A stretch of 64,000 nucleotides of DNA from Streptomyces sp. NBC_01244 (GTDB taxonomy: Bacteria; Actinomycetota; Actinomycetes; Streptomycetales; Streptomycetaceae), in the NCBI RefSeq assembly GCF_035987325.1, contig NZ_CP108488.1, forward strand, positions 8,618,001 through 8,682,000, given 5' to 3'. A program made the translations under genes and the position numbers. The notes under the pieces were generated by a model. That model was given only the letters and a program-made list of their open reading frames with translations. It was not told the origin of the DNA and ran no database searches. This document shows positions 25,176 through 33,354 of this stretch, one piece after another; positions within the stretch are counted from its first letter, which is position 1, and each line of letters opens with the position of its first letter.

Positions 25176-25210
25176 GGCCAATGGTTAGGAACTATTCCTA
25201 ACCATTGGCC
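25176..25210. promoter_or_regulatory. Perfect 35-bp operator-like palindrome upstream of the GH8 operon
   Basis: The arms are 16 bp each (25176-25191 and 25195-25210) with a CTA spacer. The core is GGTTAGGAA-CTA-TTCCTAACC. It lies 57 bases upstream of the GH8 start codon in a low-GC island, so it overlaps or flanks the promoter. TTAGGAA-type half-sites recall operators of secreted chitosanase/hydrolase genes bound by ROK-type repressors, but this is from memory. No regulator gene is adjacent. Confidence 0.7.
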
Positions 25211-25436
25211 GGGAGAGTAGAAACGGAACGGGGTATCGCGCAAGACCCTGGGCTCAATCCATCAGCGCGATGTGCATCCACATATGTGGCTGAAGGCCTT
25301 TGTGGGGGTGGGTGGTTCGAGGTGGGGCGTGCGCTACCCGGTCCCGATCGGCAGGACTCCGGGCCCGGGCCGTGGGGAATCCGCCCGCCCGGACCGCTGA
25401 GGTCCATCGCCGTTCCTGTGCCGAGTCTGCGGGCTT

Positions 25437-25454
25437 CCTTAAGGGACCTTGAAG
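25437..25454 (+). promoter_or_regulatory. OmpR-type direct repeat before the CAP-domain gene
   Basis: CCTTAAG (25437) and CCTTGAAG (25447) are direct repeats spaced one helical turn apart. A -10-like TACGCT lies at 25492, 38 bases after the repeat end. The same layout occurs at 27310-27327. Such sites are typical of OmpR-family regulators, and one is encoded at 30400. Confidence 0.5.
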
Positions 25455-25538
25455 AACGCCTCCGGGCGGCCGTTTTCGCTGGTCATCCGCCTACGCTCGG
25501 GGACTCGTCCTCCCTTCTCGCCGAGAGGTGCCACAGGC

Positions 25539-26417
25539 ATGAGCCGCAGCCGAACCCCCGGAGCCCCGTCCCGCGTCGAGACGCGACGGAAGAAGACAGT
25601 GCGCACGCGCATCGTGCTGTCCCTCACCACGGCGGCCGCGGCGGTGGCGGTCGGGGTCGCGGTGGCCGACTCCGACGACGGCTCACGTGCCACCGAGCCC
25701 AACTCCGCGGCGGCGGGCTCCGGTCGTCAGGAGGCGACGGCAAGTCCCTCTCCGGCCGCCCCCACCCTCTCCGCCGACGCCGCGTCCGCGACGGGCGCGA
25801 TGCCGTCCGCGTCGCCCACCGCCGGAGCCACGGGATCCGCCGCCCCCACGAAGCCGGCGGCCGCGAGCCGCCCGGCCCCCGCGGCATCGACCGGGGCCGC
25901 CAAGCCCAAGCCCCCGGCCCGTACGCCCGCCGCGACCACAGGAGGCGGCTCGGGCGGCTCGGGCGGTTCCGGTAGTTCGGGAGGCTCGGGCGGTTCAGGT
26001 GGTTCAGGTGGCTCCTCCGGATCCTCCGGTGCGTCCGGCACGGAGTCCGCGGTCCTGTCCCTGGTCAACAAGGAGCGCGCCGCGGCCGGGTGCGGAGCGC
26101 TGAAAGTGAACGCCAAGCTGAGCGCCGCGGCGCGGGCGTACAGCGACACCATGGCCCGCAGCGGGGTCATGTCGCACACCGGACCCGACGGTTCCACCAT
26201 GACCACCCGCGTGGAAGCCGCCGGATACGGCTGGTCGCGCCTGGGCGAGAACATAGCCCGCGGCCAGGCGGACGCCGCCGCGGTCATGAAGGCGTGGATG
26301 AACAGCCCCGGCCACAAGGCCAACATCCTCAACTGCGGGTTCCGGGAGATCGGCATAGGTTTCCACAAGGGCGACGGCGGCCCCTGGTGGACGCAGAACT
26401 TCGGAACGCCGAGGTAG
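25539..26417 (+). CDS. Secreted CAP (SCP/PR-1) domain protein with Gly/Ser linker
   Basis: This is a 292-residue envelope protein. A short basic N-terminus is followed by a membrane/signal segment (TRIVLSLTTAAAAVAVGVAVA, about 22-42). A long Ala/Pro/Ser linker ends in a Gly/Ser run (GGSGGSGGS type, about 130-165). A CAP domain of about 115 residues follows, starting ESAVLSLVNKERAAAGCGAL. The CAP signature residues are present: SHTGPDGSTMTTRVEAAGY, LGENIARG and WMNSPGHKANILNC. The ATG at 25539 has GAGAGG upstream. Bacterial CAP proteins are common in Streptomyces cell walls but mostly have unknown roles. Confidence 0.9.
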   Translation: MSRSRTPGAPSRVETRRKKTVRTRIVLSLTTAAAAVAVGVAVADSDDGSRATEPNSAAAGSGRQEATASPSPAAPTLSADAASATGAMPSASPTAGATGSAAPTKPAAASRPAPAASTGAAKPKPPARTPAATTGGGSGGSGGSGSSGGSGGSGGSGGSSGSSGASGTESAVLSLVNKERAAAGCGALKVNAKLSAAARAYSDTMARSGVMSHTGPDGSTMTTRVEAAGYGWSRLGENIARGQADAAAVMKAWMNSPGHKANILNCGFREIGIGFHKGDGGPWWTQNFGTPR

Positions 26418-26648
26418 CAACTACCGCCCGCCCGCCACTCCCACACGCCACTCCCGTGCACCCGCACGCCATGCACCACGCGCCCCCCACCCACGGGGCT
26501 CGGCACACGTCCTCCGGCCCGCACGCGGGCCAGGAGGGCGTCGGCGTTTCCGGCGGATCGGGGTCCGGACCGGGCCCGGCCGGCCTTTCCATGGTCCTAC
26601 GGGGGGAGCCGGTGACGGGCGGGCCGCAGGGTCGGCCACTATGGGGCC

Positions 26649-27212
26649 GTGCCCCGAATTCCGCGCTACCTGCTCATATGGCTGTCGTGCACGGCCGCCA
26701 GCGTGACCGCCGTGCTCGCCACGGTCCAGTTCGTGGTCGGTTCGACCAGGCATACGCCTCCGGTCGCGCGGTCCGCCCCCATGGTCGTCGACACGCCGCC
26801 GGCCTGGCAGGCGTCACAGGGGCAGTCGCCGAGCCCGCAGTCCCCGAGCGCCACCCCGTCCGGTTCCCCCTCCGCGACCGAGCGGCCTTCGCCCCCGGCC
26901 TCGACGCCCCCTTCCGCGAAGGCCCCGACGGGAACGCCCCGGACGAAAGCACCCACACCCCGCGTCGACTGCGAGGAGGGCGGGCCGGGCCTGCACACCG
27001 TCCCCTCGGAGGGCGGCAAAGTCACCGTGCGCTACGGCAGTCGCGGCGTGTGCCTGATCTCGGCCGTACCCAGCCGGGGGTACAAGGCCGGCACGTCGCA
27101 GACCGCGGACGACACCCTGACCGTCACGTTCACCAGCTCGGACCACCGCTCGGTCATCACGGCGACGATCAACCCGTCGGCGAGGGCCAGCGTGCGCGAG
27201 ACCTCCTTCTGA
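26649..27212 (+). CDS. Secreted or membrane-anchored protein of unknown function
   Basis: This 187-residue protein begins at a GTG with a single N-terminal membrane segment (YLLIWLSCTAASVTAVLATVQFVVG, about 7-31). A Pro/Ser/Thr-rich linker (about 50-105) leads to a compact C-terminal domain with two cysteines (DCEEGG and GVCLIS) that could form a disulfide outside the cell. The C-terminal part alternates strands (KVTVRYG, DTLTVTFTSSDHRSVITATI), suggesting a small beta-sandwich. No family is recognised. Its place beside CAP and thioredoxin-like proteins suggests an envelope role. Confidence 0.65.
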   Translation: MPRIPRYLLIWLSCTAASVTAVLATVQFVVGSTRHTPPVARSAPMVVDTPPAWQASQGQSPSPQSPSATPSGSPSATERPSPPASTPPSAKAPTGTPRTKAPTPRVDCEEGGPGLHTVPSEGGKVTVRYGSRGVCLISAVPSRGYKAGTSQTADDTLTVTFTSSDHRSVITATINPSARASVRETSF

Positions 27213-27309
27213 CCGGTCCGCGCCGCTCGGCCCCCTGATCCCTTTTACGGGTTTCACCCCTTCTGCGCGCTCATCGCCCGAGCCCTGGTGAAGCGGAAGG
27301 TGAGCGGTT

Positions 27310-27327
27310 CCTTAGGGGAACCTCAAG
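27310..27327 (+). promoter_or_regulatory. OmpR-type direct repeat before the thioredoxin-like operon
   Basis: CCTTAGG (27310) and CCTCAAG (27321) are 11 bases apart. A -10-like TATGCT lies at 27365, exactly 38 bases after the repeat end, as at the CAP-domain promoter. The shared flanks (TTCCTTA before, ACGCC after) strengthen the match. Confidence 0.5.
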
Positions 27328-27508
27328 ATCACGCCGATCCGGTTCCGGCGGCCCCCGGCGGTCCTATGCTCGCGTCAGCCGAGCGGCCTCCGGCGCCCGG
27401 GCACGACTGCCCCGGCGCCCCATCGATCCGTCGCGCCATCGGCTCCACCGATCCGGAAGGCGTCTCGCGCCTCCCGTAGTCCGAACCGTGCCTTGGGGTG
27501 TCTTCGTC

Positions 27509-28240
27509 ATGACTTCTCGCATACTCCGACCCGTCCTGGTGACCGCGGCCGTGCTCGCCGCCGGGCTGACCGCCGCGTGCGGTCCGTCCACCCAGGCCAC
27601 CGGTGCCGCGGTGCCGACGACGGCCGGACAGCCGTCGCAGGCCCTCCCGGCCGGGACGGAGCCCGCCTCCGCCGAGGCGTCCCCGTCCCCGTCCGCGTCC
27701 GCCACGCCGCCGCCGTCCAAGGCGGCGTCCGCGTCCGCCTCGGCCGGTACCCCGGCCGGCGCCTCGCCCACCCCCTCGCGCGCCCAGCCCGCCAAGCCCG
27801 CGCCCAAGCCGTCCCGCACCTCCGCCGCGCCCGCCCCCGCGGCCCGGATACCCGGCCCCGGCTACGACAGTTCGGCCGACGCGCGGAAGCTGATCGATGC
27901 GGCGCTGCGCACGGCCAAGGCCGACGGGCGGATGGTGCTGATCGACTTCGGCGCCAACTGGTGTGGCAACTGCAAGGCGGCCGACAAGGTGTTCGCGCAG
28001 CCGCAGACGGCATCGCTCCTCGGAGCCTCGTACCACCTGGTCAAGGTGGACATCGGTGGCAACAGCTCCGCCAACTCCGCCCTCCTGCGCAAGTACAGCC
28101 CCTCGGGCGGGACGTACAAGATGCCCGTCCTGGTCGTGGTCTCGCCGTCCGGCACCGTGCGCACCGACACTCACGTCACCGGCAATCCCGCCCTGACCCC
28201 GGACGGCATCGGCTCCTTCCTCCGCAAGTGGGCGTCATGA
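27509..28240 (+). CDS. Thioredoxin-like lipoprotein
   Basis: This 243-residue lipoprotein has its lipobox LTAAC at about residue 24. A very long Pro/Ala/Ser linker (about 35-112) is followed by a thioredoxin fold with the redox pair WCGNCK (about residues 150-155) and cis-proline segment KMPVLVVVSPSG. It would act on the outer face of the membrane in thiol-disulfide exchange. The ATG at 27509 is preferred over an in-frame GTG at 27488 because it gives a normal signal peptide. It is first in a coupled operon with the TlpA-like and CcdA genes; its stop overlaps the next start (ATGA). Confidence 0.9.
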   Translation: MTSRILRPVLVTAAVLAAGLTAACGPSTQATGAAVPTTAGQPSQALPAGTEPASAEASPSPSASATPPPSKAASASASAGTPAGASPTPSRAQPAKPAPKPSRTSAAPAPAARIPGPGYDSSADARKLIDAALRTAKADGRMVLIDFGANWCGNCKAADKVFAQPQTASLLGASYHLVKVDIGGNSSANSALLRKYSPSGGTYKMPVLVVVSPSGTVRTDTHVTGNPALTPDGIGSFLRKWAS

Positions 28241-28884
28241 GACGGGCGGTCCCGCGCCCCGCCGCCCTGGCCGGTGCCGGCCTCGCGGTGGCGCTCGCAG
28301 GGTGCCTCTACGCCGCTGCGGGCGCCGCCTCCGACGGCGGTGACGGCGGGGGCGGCAGGGACGGCAGGGACGGCGGTCAAGCGCCCGGCCGGGGGAGCGC
28401 CGCAGTCAGCCCCATGTCCGCGGCCGCGGTCGTGGATGTCGACGTCCGGCCGCCCGCGCCCGCGCTGGCGGGCGCCGACCTGGACGGAAAGCCGGTCGGC
28501 CTGGCCGAGTTCCGCGGCCAGGTCGTGGTCCTCAACGTCTGGGGATCGTGGTGCGGGCCCTGCCGCGCGGAGGCCGACGACCTGGAGCGGCTCAGCGGGC
28601 AGACCCGGGCGCAGGGCGTCCGGTTCCTCGGGATCAACACCCGCGACCGGGACCGCGCGGCGGCGCGGTCCTTCGTACGCGCGCACGGCCTGGGATTCCC
28701 CAGCCTCCACGACCCCGCCGGCGAACTCCTGCTCCGCTTCCCGCCCGCGCTCCTCAACCCGCAGACCATCCCCTCGACGCTGGTGATCGACCGCCGCGGC
28801 CGCATCGCCGTCAGCATCGGGGGAGCGGTCACCGACGAGGAACTGGGGCCGCTGCTCACCCGGGTCGCGCAGGAGACGTCATGA
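28237..28884 (+). CDS. TlpA/ResA-like thioredoxin lipoprotein
   Basis: This 215-residue lipoprotein (lipobox LAGC near residue 22) has a Gly/Asp-rich spacer and an AhpC/TSA-type thioredoxin domain. The active site is WCGPC (about residue 104), with the ResA/TlpA-style opening PAPALAGADLDGKPVGLAEFRG and cis-proline TIPSTLVIDRRG. It probably reduces extracytoplasmic disulfides, as in cytochrome c maturation, with electrons from the adjacent CcdA. Both start and stop overlap the neighbours by ATGA, so expression is tightly coupled. Confidence 0.92.
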   Translation: MRRAVPRPAALAGAGLAVALAGCLYAAAGAASDGGDGGGGRDGRDGGQAPGRGSAAVSPMSAAAVVDVDVRPPAPALAGADLDGKPVGLAEFRGQVVVLNVWGSWCGPCRAEADDLERLSGQTRAQGVRFLGINTRDRDRAAARSFVRAHGLGFPSLHDPAGELLLRFPPALLNPQTIPSTLVIDRRGRIAVSIGGAVTDEELGPLLTRVAQETS

Positions 28885-29741
28885 CGGTGCTGACCGGCAT
28901 GACGGCCCTCGCCGACATGGCCGCGGTCGTCGACATGTCGGCGGTCACCGACATCGCGAGGGCCACCGACGTGGTGGCGCTCGCCCCCGCGGAGGCGGAC
29001 CCCTCCCTCCTCCGCGGGACGCCGGCCGTCGCCGCCCCCGTGGCGTTCTTCGCGGGACTCGTCTCCTTCCTCTCGCCGTGCGTACTGCCGCTCGTGCCGG
29101 GTTACCTGAGCTACGTGACCAGCCTGTCGGTATCCGACCTGGCCGCTGCCCGCGGCGGGCAGCGCGGCCGCATGGCGGCAGGAGCGCTGCTGTTCGTCCT
29201 GGGCTTCACGGCCGTCCTGGTCTCCGGAGGCGCCCTGTTCGGGTACGCCGGCCGCACCCTGCTGGCCCACCAGGAGACGGTCACCCAGGTGCTCGGCGTC
29301 TTCACCGTGCTGATGGGGCTGTCCTTCATGGGGTTCCTGCCGGGTTTCACCCAGCGGGAGTTCCGCAGCCACCGGCGGCCCGTGCTCGGCCTGGCGGGCG
29401 CGCCGCTGCTGGGGGCGGTGTTCGCGGTCGGGTGGACCCCGTGCATCGGCCCGACGCTGGCCGCCGTGCAGGCGCTCGCCTGGAGCGAGGCGAGCGCGGC
29501 CCGCGGGGCCCTGCTGATGGCGGCCTACTGCCTCGGGCTGGGCCTTCCGTTCATCCTCGCCGCCCTGGCCTTCCGCCGGGCCCTGGGCGCCTTCGGCCTG
29601 GTCAAACGGCATTACCAGTGGGTCCTGCGGACCGGCGGCGGCATGCTCGTCCTCGTCGGCGTCCTGCTGGCCACGGGCGTGTGGAACGACCTGGTGTACC
29701 GGCTCCAGTTGTGGAGCGCGGCGTACACCACAGCCGTCTAG
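28881..29741 (+). CDS. ccdA: CcdA/DsbD-type membrane electron carrier
   Basis: This 286-residue inner-membrane protein has six or so transmembrane helices. It carries electrons from cytoplasmic thioredoxin to extracytoplasmic thiol proteins. The two conserved cysteine motifs are FLSPCVLPLVPGYLSYV (about residues 61-77) and GWTPCIGPTLA (about 188-198). The N-terminus has an extra 45 residues of Met/Asp/Ala repeats before the first helix, so a later start is possible, although the ATG at 28881 overlaps the previous stop (ATGA). It is the membrane hub for the two thioredoxin lipoproteins upstream and the DsbD-N-like lipoprotein downstream. Confidence 0.92.
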   Translation: MTVLTGMTALADMAAVVDMSAVTDIARATDVVALAPAEADPSLLRGTPAVAAPVAFFAGLVSFLSPCVLPLVPGYLSYVTSLSVSDLAAARGGQRGRMAAGALLFVLGFTAVLVSGGALFGYAGRTLLAHQETVTQVLGVFTVLMGLSFMGFLPGFTQREFRSHRRPVLGLAGAPLLGAVFAVGWTPCIGPTLAAVQALAWSEASAARGALLMAAYCLGLGLPFILAALAFRRALGAFGLVKRHYQWVLRTGGGMLVLVGVLLATGVWNDLVYRLQLWSAAYTTAV

Positions 29742-29811
29742 GCCGTCTCTTTCGGATCTTGCCCGGCCCTCCCTCCCCGCATCCCTCCCTCCCCTGACGA
29801 AAGCACAGCCG

Positions 29812-30372
29812 ATGAACGTGTCCCCGTACGCTCACCACTCCCGCAAGGCCCGCCTCGCCGCCGCCCTGCTCTCCCTGGCCGCGCTCACGGCCTGCGGCGG
29901 GGAGCCCGCCGAGGCCGGCCCGGCGCCCACGACGAGCTTCACCGAGAACGGGGTCACCGTCACGCTCTCGGTCTCGGACTGGCATCCGCCGCGGGCCACC
30001 CTGACCGCGGTCTTCACCCCCGAGGAGAAGGGGTTCCACCTCTACAGCACCGAGCTGCCGGCCACCGGGATCGAGGGCGTGGGCCGGCCGACTTCGATGG
30101 CCGTCACCGGCGTCCTGCGCGCGGACGGGAAGCTGACGGCCGCAGCGGACGTACGGACGATCAGCGTGCCCGGCGTCGACGCCCCGGTCCCCGTCTACCC
30201 GGACGGGCCCGTCACCACCACCCTGCCCGTCCGCCTGGACGGCAGCGGGGAGGCGACCGTACTGCTCGGGTACGCGAGCTGCAGCACGGAGGAGGGCTGC
30301 ACCATTCCGGTCTCCGACCGCCCCGTCCACCTGCGCGTCGGCGACGGGGGCCCGGCCTTCGGCGACCGATAG
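29812..30372 (+). CDS. Lipoprotein resembling the N-terminal domain of DsbD
   Basis: This 186-residue lipoprotein (lipobox LTAC, cysteine at about residue 28) has an immunoglobulin-like beta domain. The segment GYASCSTEEGCTIPV (about residues 155-169) resembles the redox cysteine motif of the DsbD alpha domain, with two cysteines in a loop before the last strands. It would accept electrons from CcdA at the membrane surface. It follows ccdA by 70 bases. In the classical DsbD protein these parts are fused; here they appear as separate genes. The family assignment rests on the motif and the context. Confidence 0.75.
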   Translation: MNVSPYAHHSRKARLAAALLSLAALTACGGEPAEAGPAPTTSFTENGVTVTLSVSDWHPPRATLTAVFTPEEKGFHLYSTELPATGIEGVGRPTSMAVTGVLRADGKLTAAADVRTISVPGVDAPVPVYPDGPVTTTLPVRLDGSGEATVLLGYASCSTEEGCTIPVSDRPVHLRVGDGGPAFGDR

Positions 30373-30399
30373 GAACGAGCGTTCACCTAAGGTGTGCCC

Positions 30400-31131
30400 A
30401 TGCCGAGCGTCCTGGTCGTCGAAGACGACCCCAGCATCCGCCAGTCACTGATCGAAGTCCTGGCGGAGCACGGGTATGCCGTGCGCAGCGCGGGCGACGG
30501 GTTCGGCGCCCTGCGCGAGGTCACCCAGTCGCCCGTCGACGCGGTGGTCCTCGACCTGGGGCTGCCCGATCTGGACGGAGGAGACGCACTGCGCATGATC
30601 CGGGGCATCTCCTCCGTTCCCGTGCTGGTGGCCACCGCCCGCGACGACGAAGCGGAAATCATCCGGCTCCTCAACGCGGGCGCCGACGACTACCTGGTCA
30701 AACCCTTCTCCGGGGGACAGCTCGTCGCACGGCTCTCCGCCGTCCTGCGCCGCACCAGCCACCTGCCGCCCGCCCATCCCGCGCACGGCGCCCGGGGGCC
30801 GCGTCCCGCGGCGGCGGACGAGCCGCTGCGCCCCACCACCGTGGGCGAGCTGGCGGTGGACCCCGGGGCGCGCACCGCGTACCTGTCCGGCCGCGAGCTC
30901 CGGCTCACCCGCCGCGAGTTCGACCTCTTGGCCTTCCTCGCCCACCACACCGGCCAGGTCGTCTCCAAACGCCGGCTGCTGACCGAGGTCTGGCGCGAGC
31001 CCTACGTGGACGACCAGACCGTCGACGTGCACCTGTCCTCGCTGCGCCGCAAGCTCGGCGAACGCGCGGCCGCCCCGCGCTACCTGCTGACCGTCCGCGG
31101 CGTCGGCATCAAGCTGGTGGCGCCGCGGTGA
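30400..31131 (+). CDS. OmpR-family response regulator
   Basis: This 243-residue regulator has an N-terminal receiver with acidic pocket VEDD (residues 7-10), phospho-acceptor aspartate in VVLDLGLPD (about residue 50) and lysine in LVKPF (about 102). A variable linker leads to a C-terminal winged helix (LTRREFDLLAFLAHHTGQVVSKRRLL and VDVHLSSLRRKLGE). The ATG at 30400 is used; an in-frame GTG two codons upstream is possible. Its stop overlaps the sensor kinase start (GTGA). The direct repeats before the CAP-domain gene and the thioredoxin operon are candidate targets. Confidence 0.95.
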   Translation: MPSVLVVEDDPSIRQSLIEVLAEHGYAVRSAGDGFGALREVTQSPVDAVVLDLGLPDLDGGDALRMIRGISSVPVLVATARDDEAEIIRLLNAGADDYLVKPFSGGQLVARLSAVLRRTSHLPPAHPAHGARGPRPAAADEPLRPTTVGELAVDPGARTAYLSGRELRLTRREFDLLAFLAHHTGQVVSKRRLLTEVWREPYVDDQTVDVHLSSLRRKLGERAAAPRYLLTVRGVGIKLVAPR

Positions 31132-32537
31132 GACGCTCCCTGGCCGGAGTGGCGCTCGCCGTCACGTCGATGGTGGCCCTCTCCTTCCTCATACCGCTGG
31201 CCGCCCTGGTGATGTCGCTCGTCAAGGAGCAGAGCGTCACCGCCGCCGAACAACGGGCCGCCGCCCTGGCCCCCGTACTGACACTGACCACGGATCCGTC
31301 CGCGCTGCGGGAATCCGCCGCCAGCCTGGACGCGGCCGAGTACGTGGTCGTCCACCTGCCCGAGGCCCCCGCCCTCGGTACCTCCCGGGCCCCCGCGGAG
31401 CTGCTCCAACGGGCCCAGCAGGGCCGCGAGTCCATATCCGAGCGGATTCCCGGCGGCTGGATCTGCCTGCAGCCGGTGGTACTGCCCGGCGACCAGGTCG
31501 CGGTCATCGAGAACTTCGTCCCCGAACAGGAGCTGACCCGCGGGGTCACGGCCTCCTGGGCGGTCATGCTCCTCCTCGCCGTCGGGCTGGTCGGCGGTTC
31601 CGTACTGGTCGCGGACCGCCTCGGCGCCAAGGTCGTCAGGTCCTCCAAGAGGCTCGCCCATGCCTCCCAGGACCTGGGCCAAGGCAATCTGGACGCCCGC
31701 GTGGACCCCATGGGCCCCAGGGAACTGCGCGAGGCCGGCATCGCCTTCAACACCATGGCCCACCGGATGACCGAGCTGCTCGCCGTCGAACGCGAACTGG
31801 TCGCCGACCTGTCCCACCGGCTGCGCACCCCGCTGACGGCCCTGCACCTGGCGACGGAACGCATGGCCGGCTCACCGGAGTCGGCCAGGGTCGAGGCCGC
31901 CGTCTGCGCACTGGAAACGGAACTCCGGGCCATCATCACCGCGGCCCGCACCCCGCTCGCCGTGGGCCCGATGGGGCAGGGCATGCTCGGCCCGGAAACC
32001 GGTACGGTGCCGGCACACCAGGCCGCCCGAGCGGTACCGGCCGGACCCCGCTGCGAGGCGGCGGACGTCGTACGCCGCCGGACCGCCTTCTGGGCCGTCC
32101 TGGCGGAGCAGCAGAACCGCCCCTGCTCCCTCGACCTCACCCAGGAGTCCGCGGCGGTGGGCCTCTCCGAAGACGACGTCGCCGCCGTGGTGGACGCCCT
32201 CATCGGCAACGTCTTCCGGCACACCCCGCCCGGTACCCCGTTCGCCGTACGCGTCGCCCGTACCGCCCAGGCCGTGGAACTGGTCGTGGAGGACGCCGGT
32301 CCGGGCATCCCCGAACCGGACCAGGCCCTCTCCCGCGGAAGCAGCACCGGCTCCTCGGGGCTCGGCCTCGACATCGCCCGCAGGGCCGGCTCCGTCACCG
32401 GCGGCTCGGTGCGCATCGCCCGGGGGCCCCGCGGCGGAGCCCGGATCACCGTGGTCTTCGGACTGGCAGCACCCCAGCCGTCCCGGCGCGGGCCGCGCGC
32501 GTCCCGGCGGCGTACGGGGTGGCCGCGCGGCCGGTGA
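31128..32537 (+). CDS. Two-component sensor histidine kinase
   Basis: This 469-residue membrane kinase begins at a GTG overlapping the regulator stop. Two transmembrane segments (about 6-28 and 142-165) flank an extracytoplasmic sensor of about 110 residues. A HAMP domain (about 165-215) is followed by the H-box LSHRLRTPLTALHLA (phospho-histidine about residue 229) and an HATPase domain with N-box GNVFRHTP, G1 EDAGPGIPE and G2 SSGLGLDIARR. It phosphorylates the upstream regulator. The signal is unknown; the neighbouring envelope and thiol-redox genes suggest an envelope stress or redox cue. Confidence 0.94.
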   Translation: MRRSLAGVALAVTSMVALSFLIPLAALVMSLVKEQSVTAAEQRAAALAPVLTLTTDPSALRESAASLDAAEYVVVHLPEAPALGTSRAPAELLQRAQQGRESISERIPGGWICLQPVVLPGDQVAVIENFVPEQELTRGVTASWAVMLLLAVGLVGGSVLVADRLGAKVVRSSKRLAHASQDLGQGNLDARVDPMGPRELREAGIAFNTMAHRMTELLAVERELVADLSHRLRTPLTALHLATERMAGSPESARVEAAVCALETELRAIITAARTPLAVGPMGQGMLGPETGTVPAHQAARAVPAGPRCEAADVVRRRTAFWAVLAEQQNRPCSLDLTQESAAVGLSEDDVAAVVDALIGNVFRHTPPGTPFAVRVARTAQAVELVVEDAGPGIPEPDQALSRGSSTGSSGLGLDIARRAGSVTGGSVRIARGPRGGARITVVFGLAAPQPSRRGPRASRRRTGWPRGR

Positions 32538-32555
32538 AGCCCCCGGACGCCCCGT

Positions 32556-32572
32556 GGCGGCCCGCGGCCGCC
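32556..32572. terminator. Small GC hairpin between convergent genes
   Basis: GGCGGCC (32556-32562) pairs with GGCCGCC (32566-32572) around CGC, between the kinase stop (32537) and the TetR gene end (32590). It is a plausible but short bidirectional terminator. Confidence 0.3.
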
Positions 32573-32589
32573 CGGCGCGGCCCGCGCCG

Positions 32590-33222
32590 TCAGACGGCCG
32601 GGGCCACCGGAGCGACCTCGGGGAAGACGGGGGCGATTCCGAGGGCCGGCGCGATCGCCCGCCAGATCGTCGACTGCGCCGTGTCGAGGTCGATCCGGGG
32701 GTCCTCCAGCATCAGACGGTTGCCGAGGCCGTCGCACAGGGCCAGCACCAGCGTGCCGACCTCGGCGACGTCACAGTCGGTGAACTCTCCGGAGGCGATG
32801 CCCCGTTCCACGACTCCGGCGACCCATGCGTGCAGCTGGTCGTACAGGTCCACGGCGAGGTGCCGGGCCGTGCCGTCGCGCAGGGCGCGCACCCACAGCT
32901 CCTGCCAGAGCTTCCAGTCCTGGCGGAGCTCGGCGTCCGTGGGCAGCATGCTCCGTACGATCCGGGCCAGGACGGCGGCGGCCGGGAGCGAATCGTCCTC
33001 GCTGCCGGTGTCCGTGCCGGTCTTGGCGAAGGAGTGCGTCATCGCCTCGGCGAAGAGCTTCTCGCGGGTGTCGAAGTGGTAGTGGAGCAGGGCCTTCGAG
33101 ACACCGGCGGCCTCGGCGACCTTGCGCATGCTGACGTGCTCGAAACCGATGTCGGCGATCACTTCGCACGCGGCCGTGAGGATCCGCTCACGCGTTTCGA
33201 GTGCCCGCTCGGCTTTGGTCAC
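32590..33222 (-). CDS. TetR-family regulator
   Basis: This 210-residue repressor has an N-terminal helix-turn-helix (AACEVIADIGFEHVSMRKVAEAAGVSKALLHYHFDTREKL, helices at residues 12-50) and a C-terminal ligand domain. The helix-turn-helix is of the BetI-like group that ends in YHF and a conserved K. The GTG at 33222 has GGGGAG 8 bases upstream. It lies 132 bases downstream of the 3-hydroxyacyl-CoA dehydrogenase gene in the same direction. It is the nearest TetR gene to the palindrome at 41126-41143 between the acyl-CoA operon and the Rieske/amine operon, so it is the likely binder. An acyl-CoA or a quaternary amine could be the ligand. Confidence 0.9.
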   Translation of the reverse strand: MTKAERALETRERILTAACEVIADIGFEHVSMRKVAEAAGVSKALLHYHFDTREKLFAEAMTHSFAKTGTDTGSEDDSLPAAAVLARIVRSMLPTDAELRQDWKLWQELWVRALRDGTARHLAVDLYDQLHAWVAGVVERGIASGEFTDCDVAEVGTLVLALCDGLGNRLMLEDPRIDLDTAQSTIWRAIAPALGIAPVFPEVAPVAPAV

Positions 33223-33354
33223 GTGGGCTGCTCCCCGTGTCGGCACCCGTCGGTCGGGGTGCGTGGGTGGGTGGAAGGGCCCCGGCGGCCCCGCCCGCCG
33301 GACCCCCATCCTCGCGCATGGCGCCTGCGGGCTCCGGCCGCCGGGGCACCGCGG

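Noticed and set aside
25935..26030. Repeated GGCTCGGGCGG-type units considered as a possible CRISPR or structural repeat
   Set aside because: They are a coding Gly/Ser linker in the CAP-domain protein with no spacers.
28881..29015. A later start for ccdA, removing the Met/Asp repeats
   Set aside because: The ATG at 28881 overlaps the upstream stop as in the rest of the operon and no better ribosome-binding site is seen, so it is kept. The alternative is noted in the entry.
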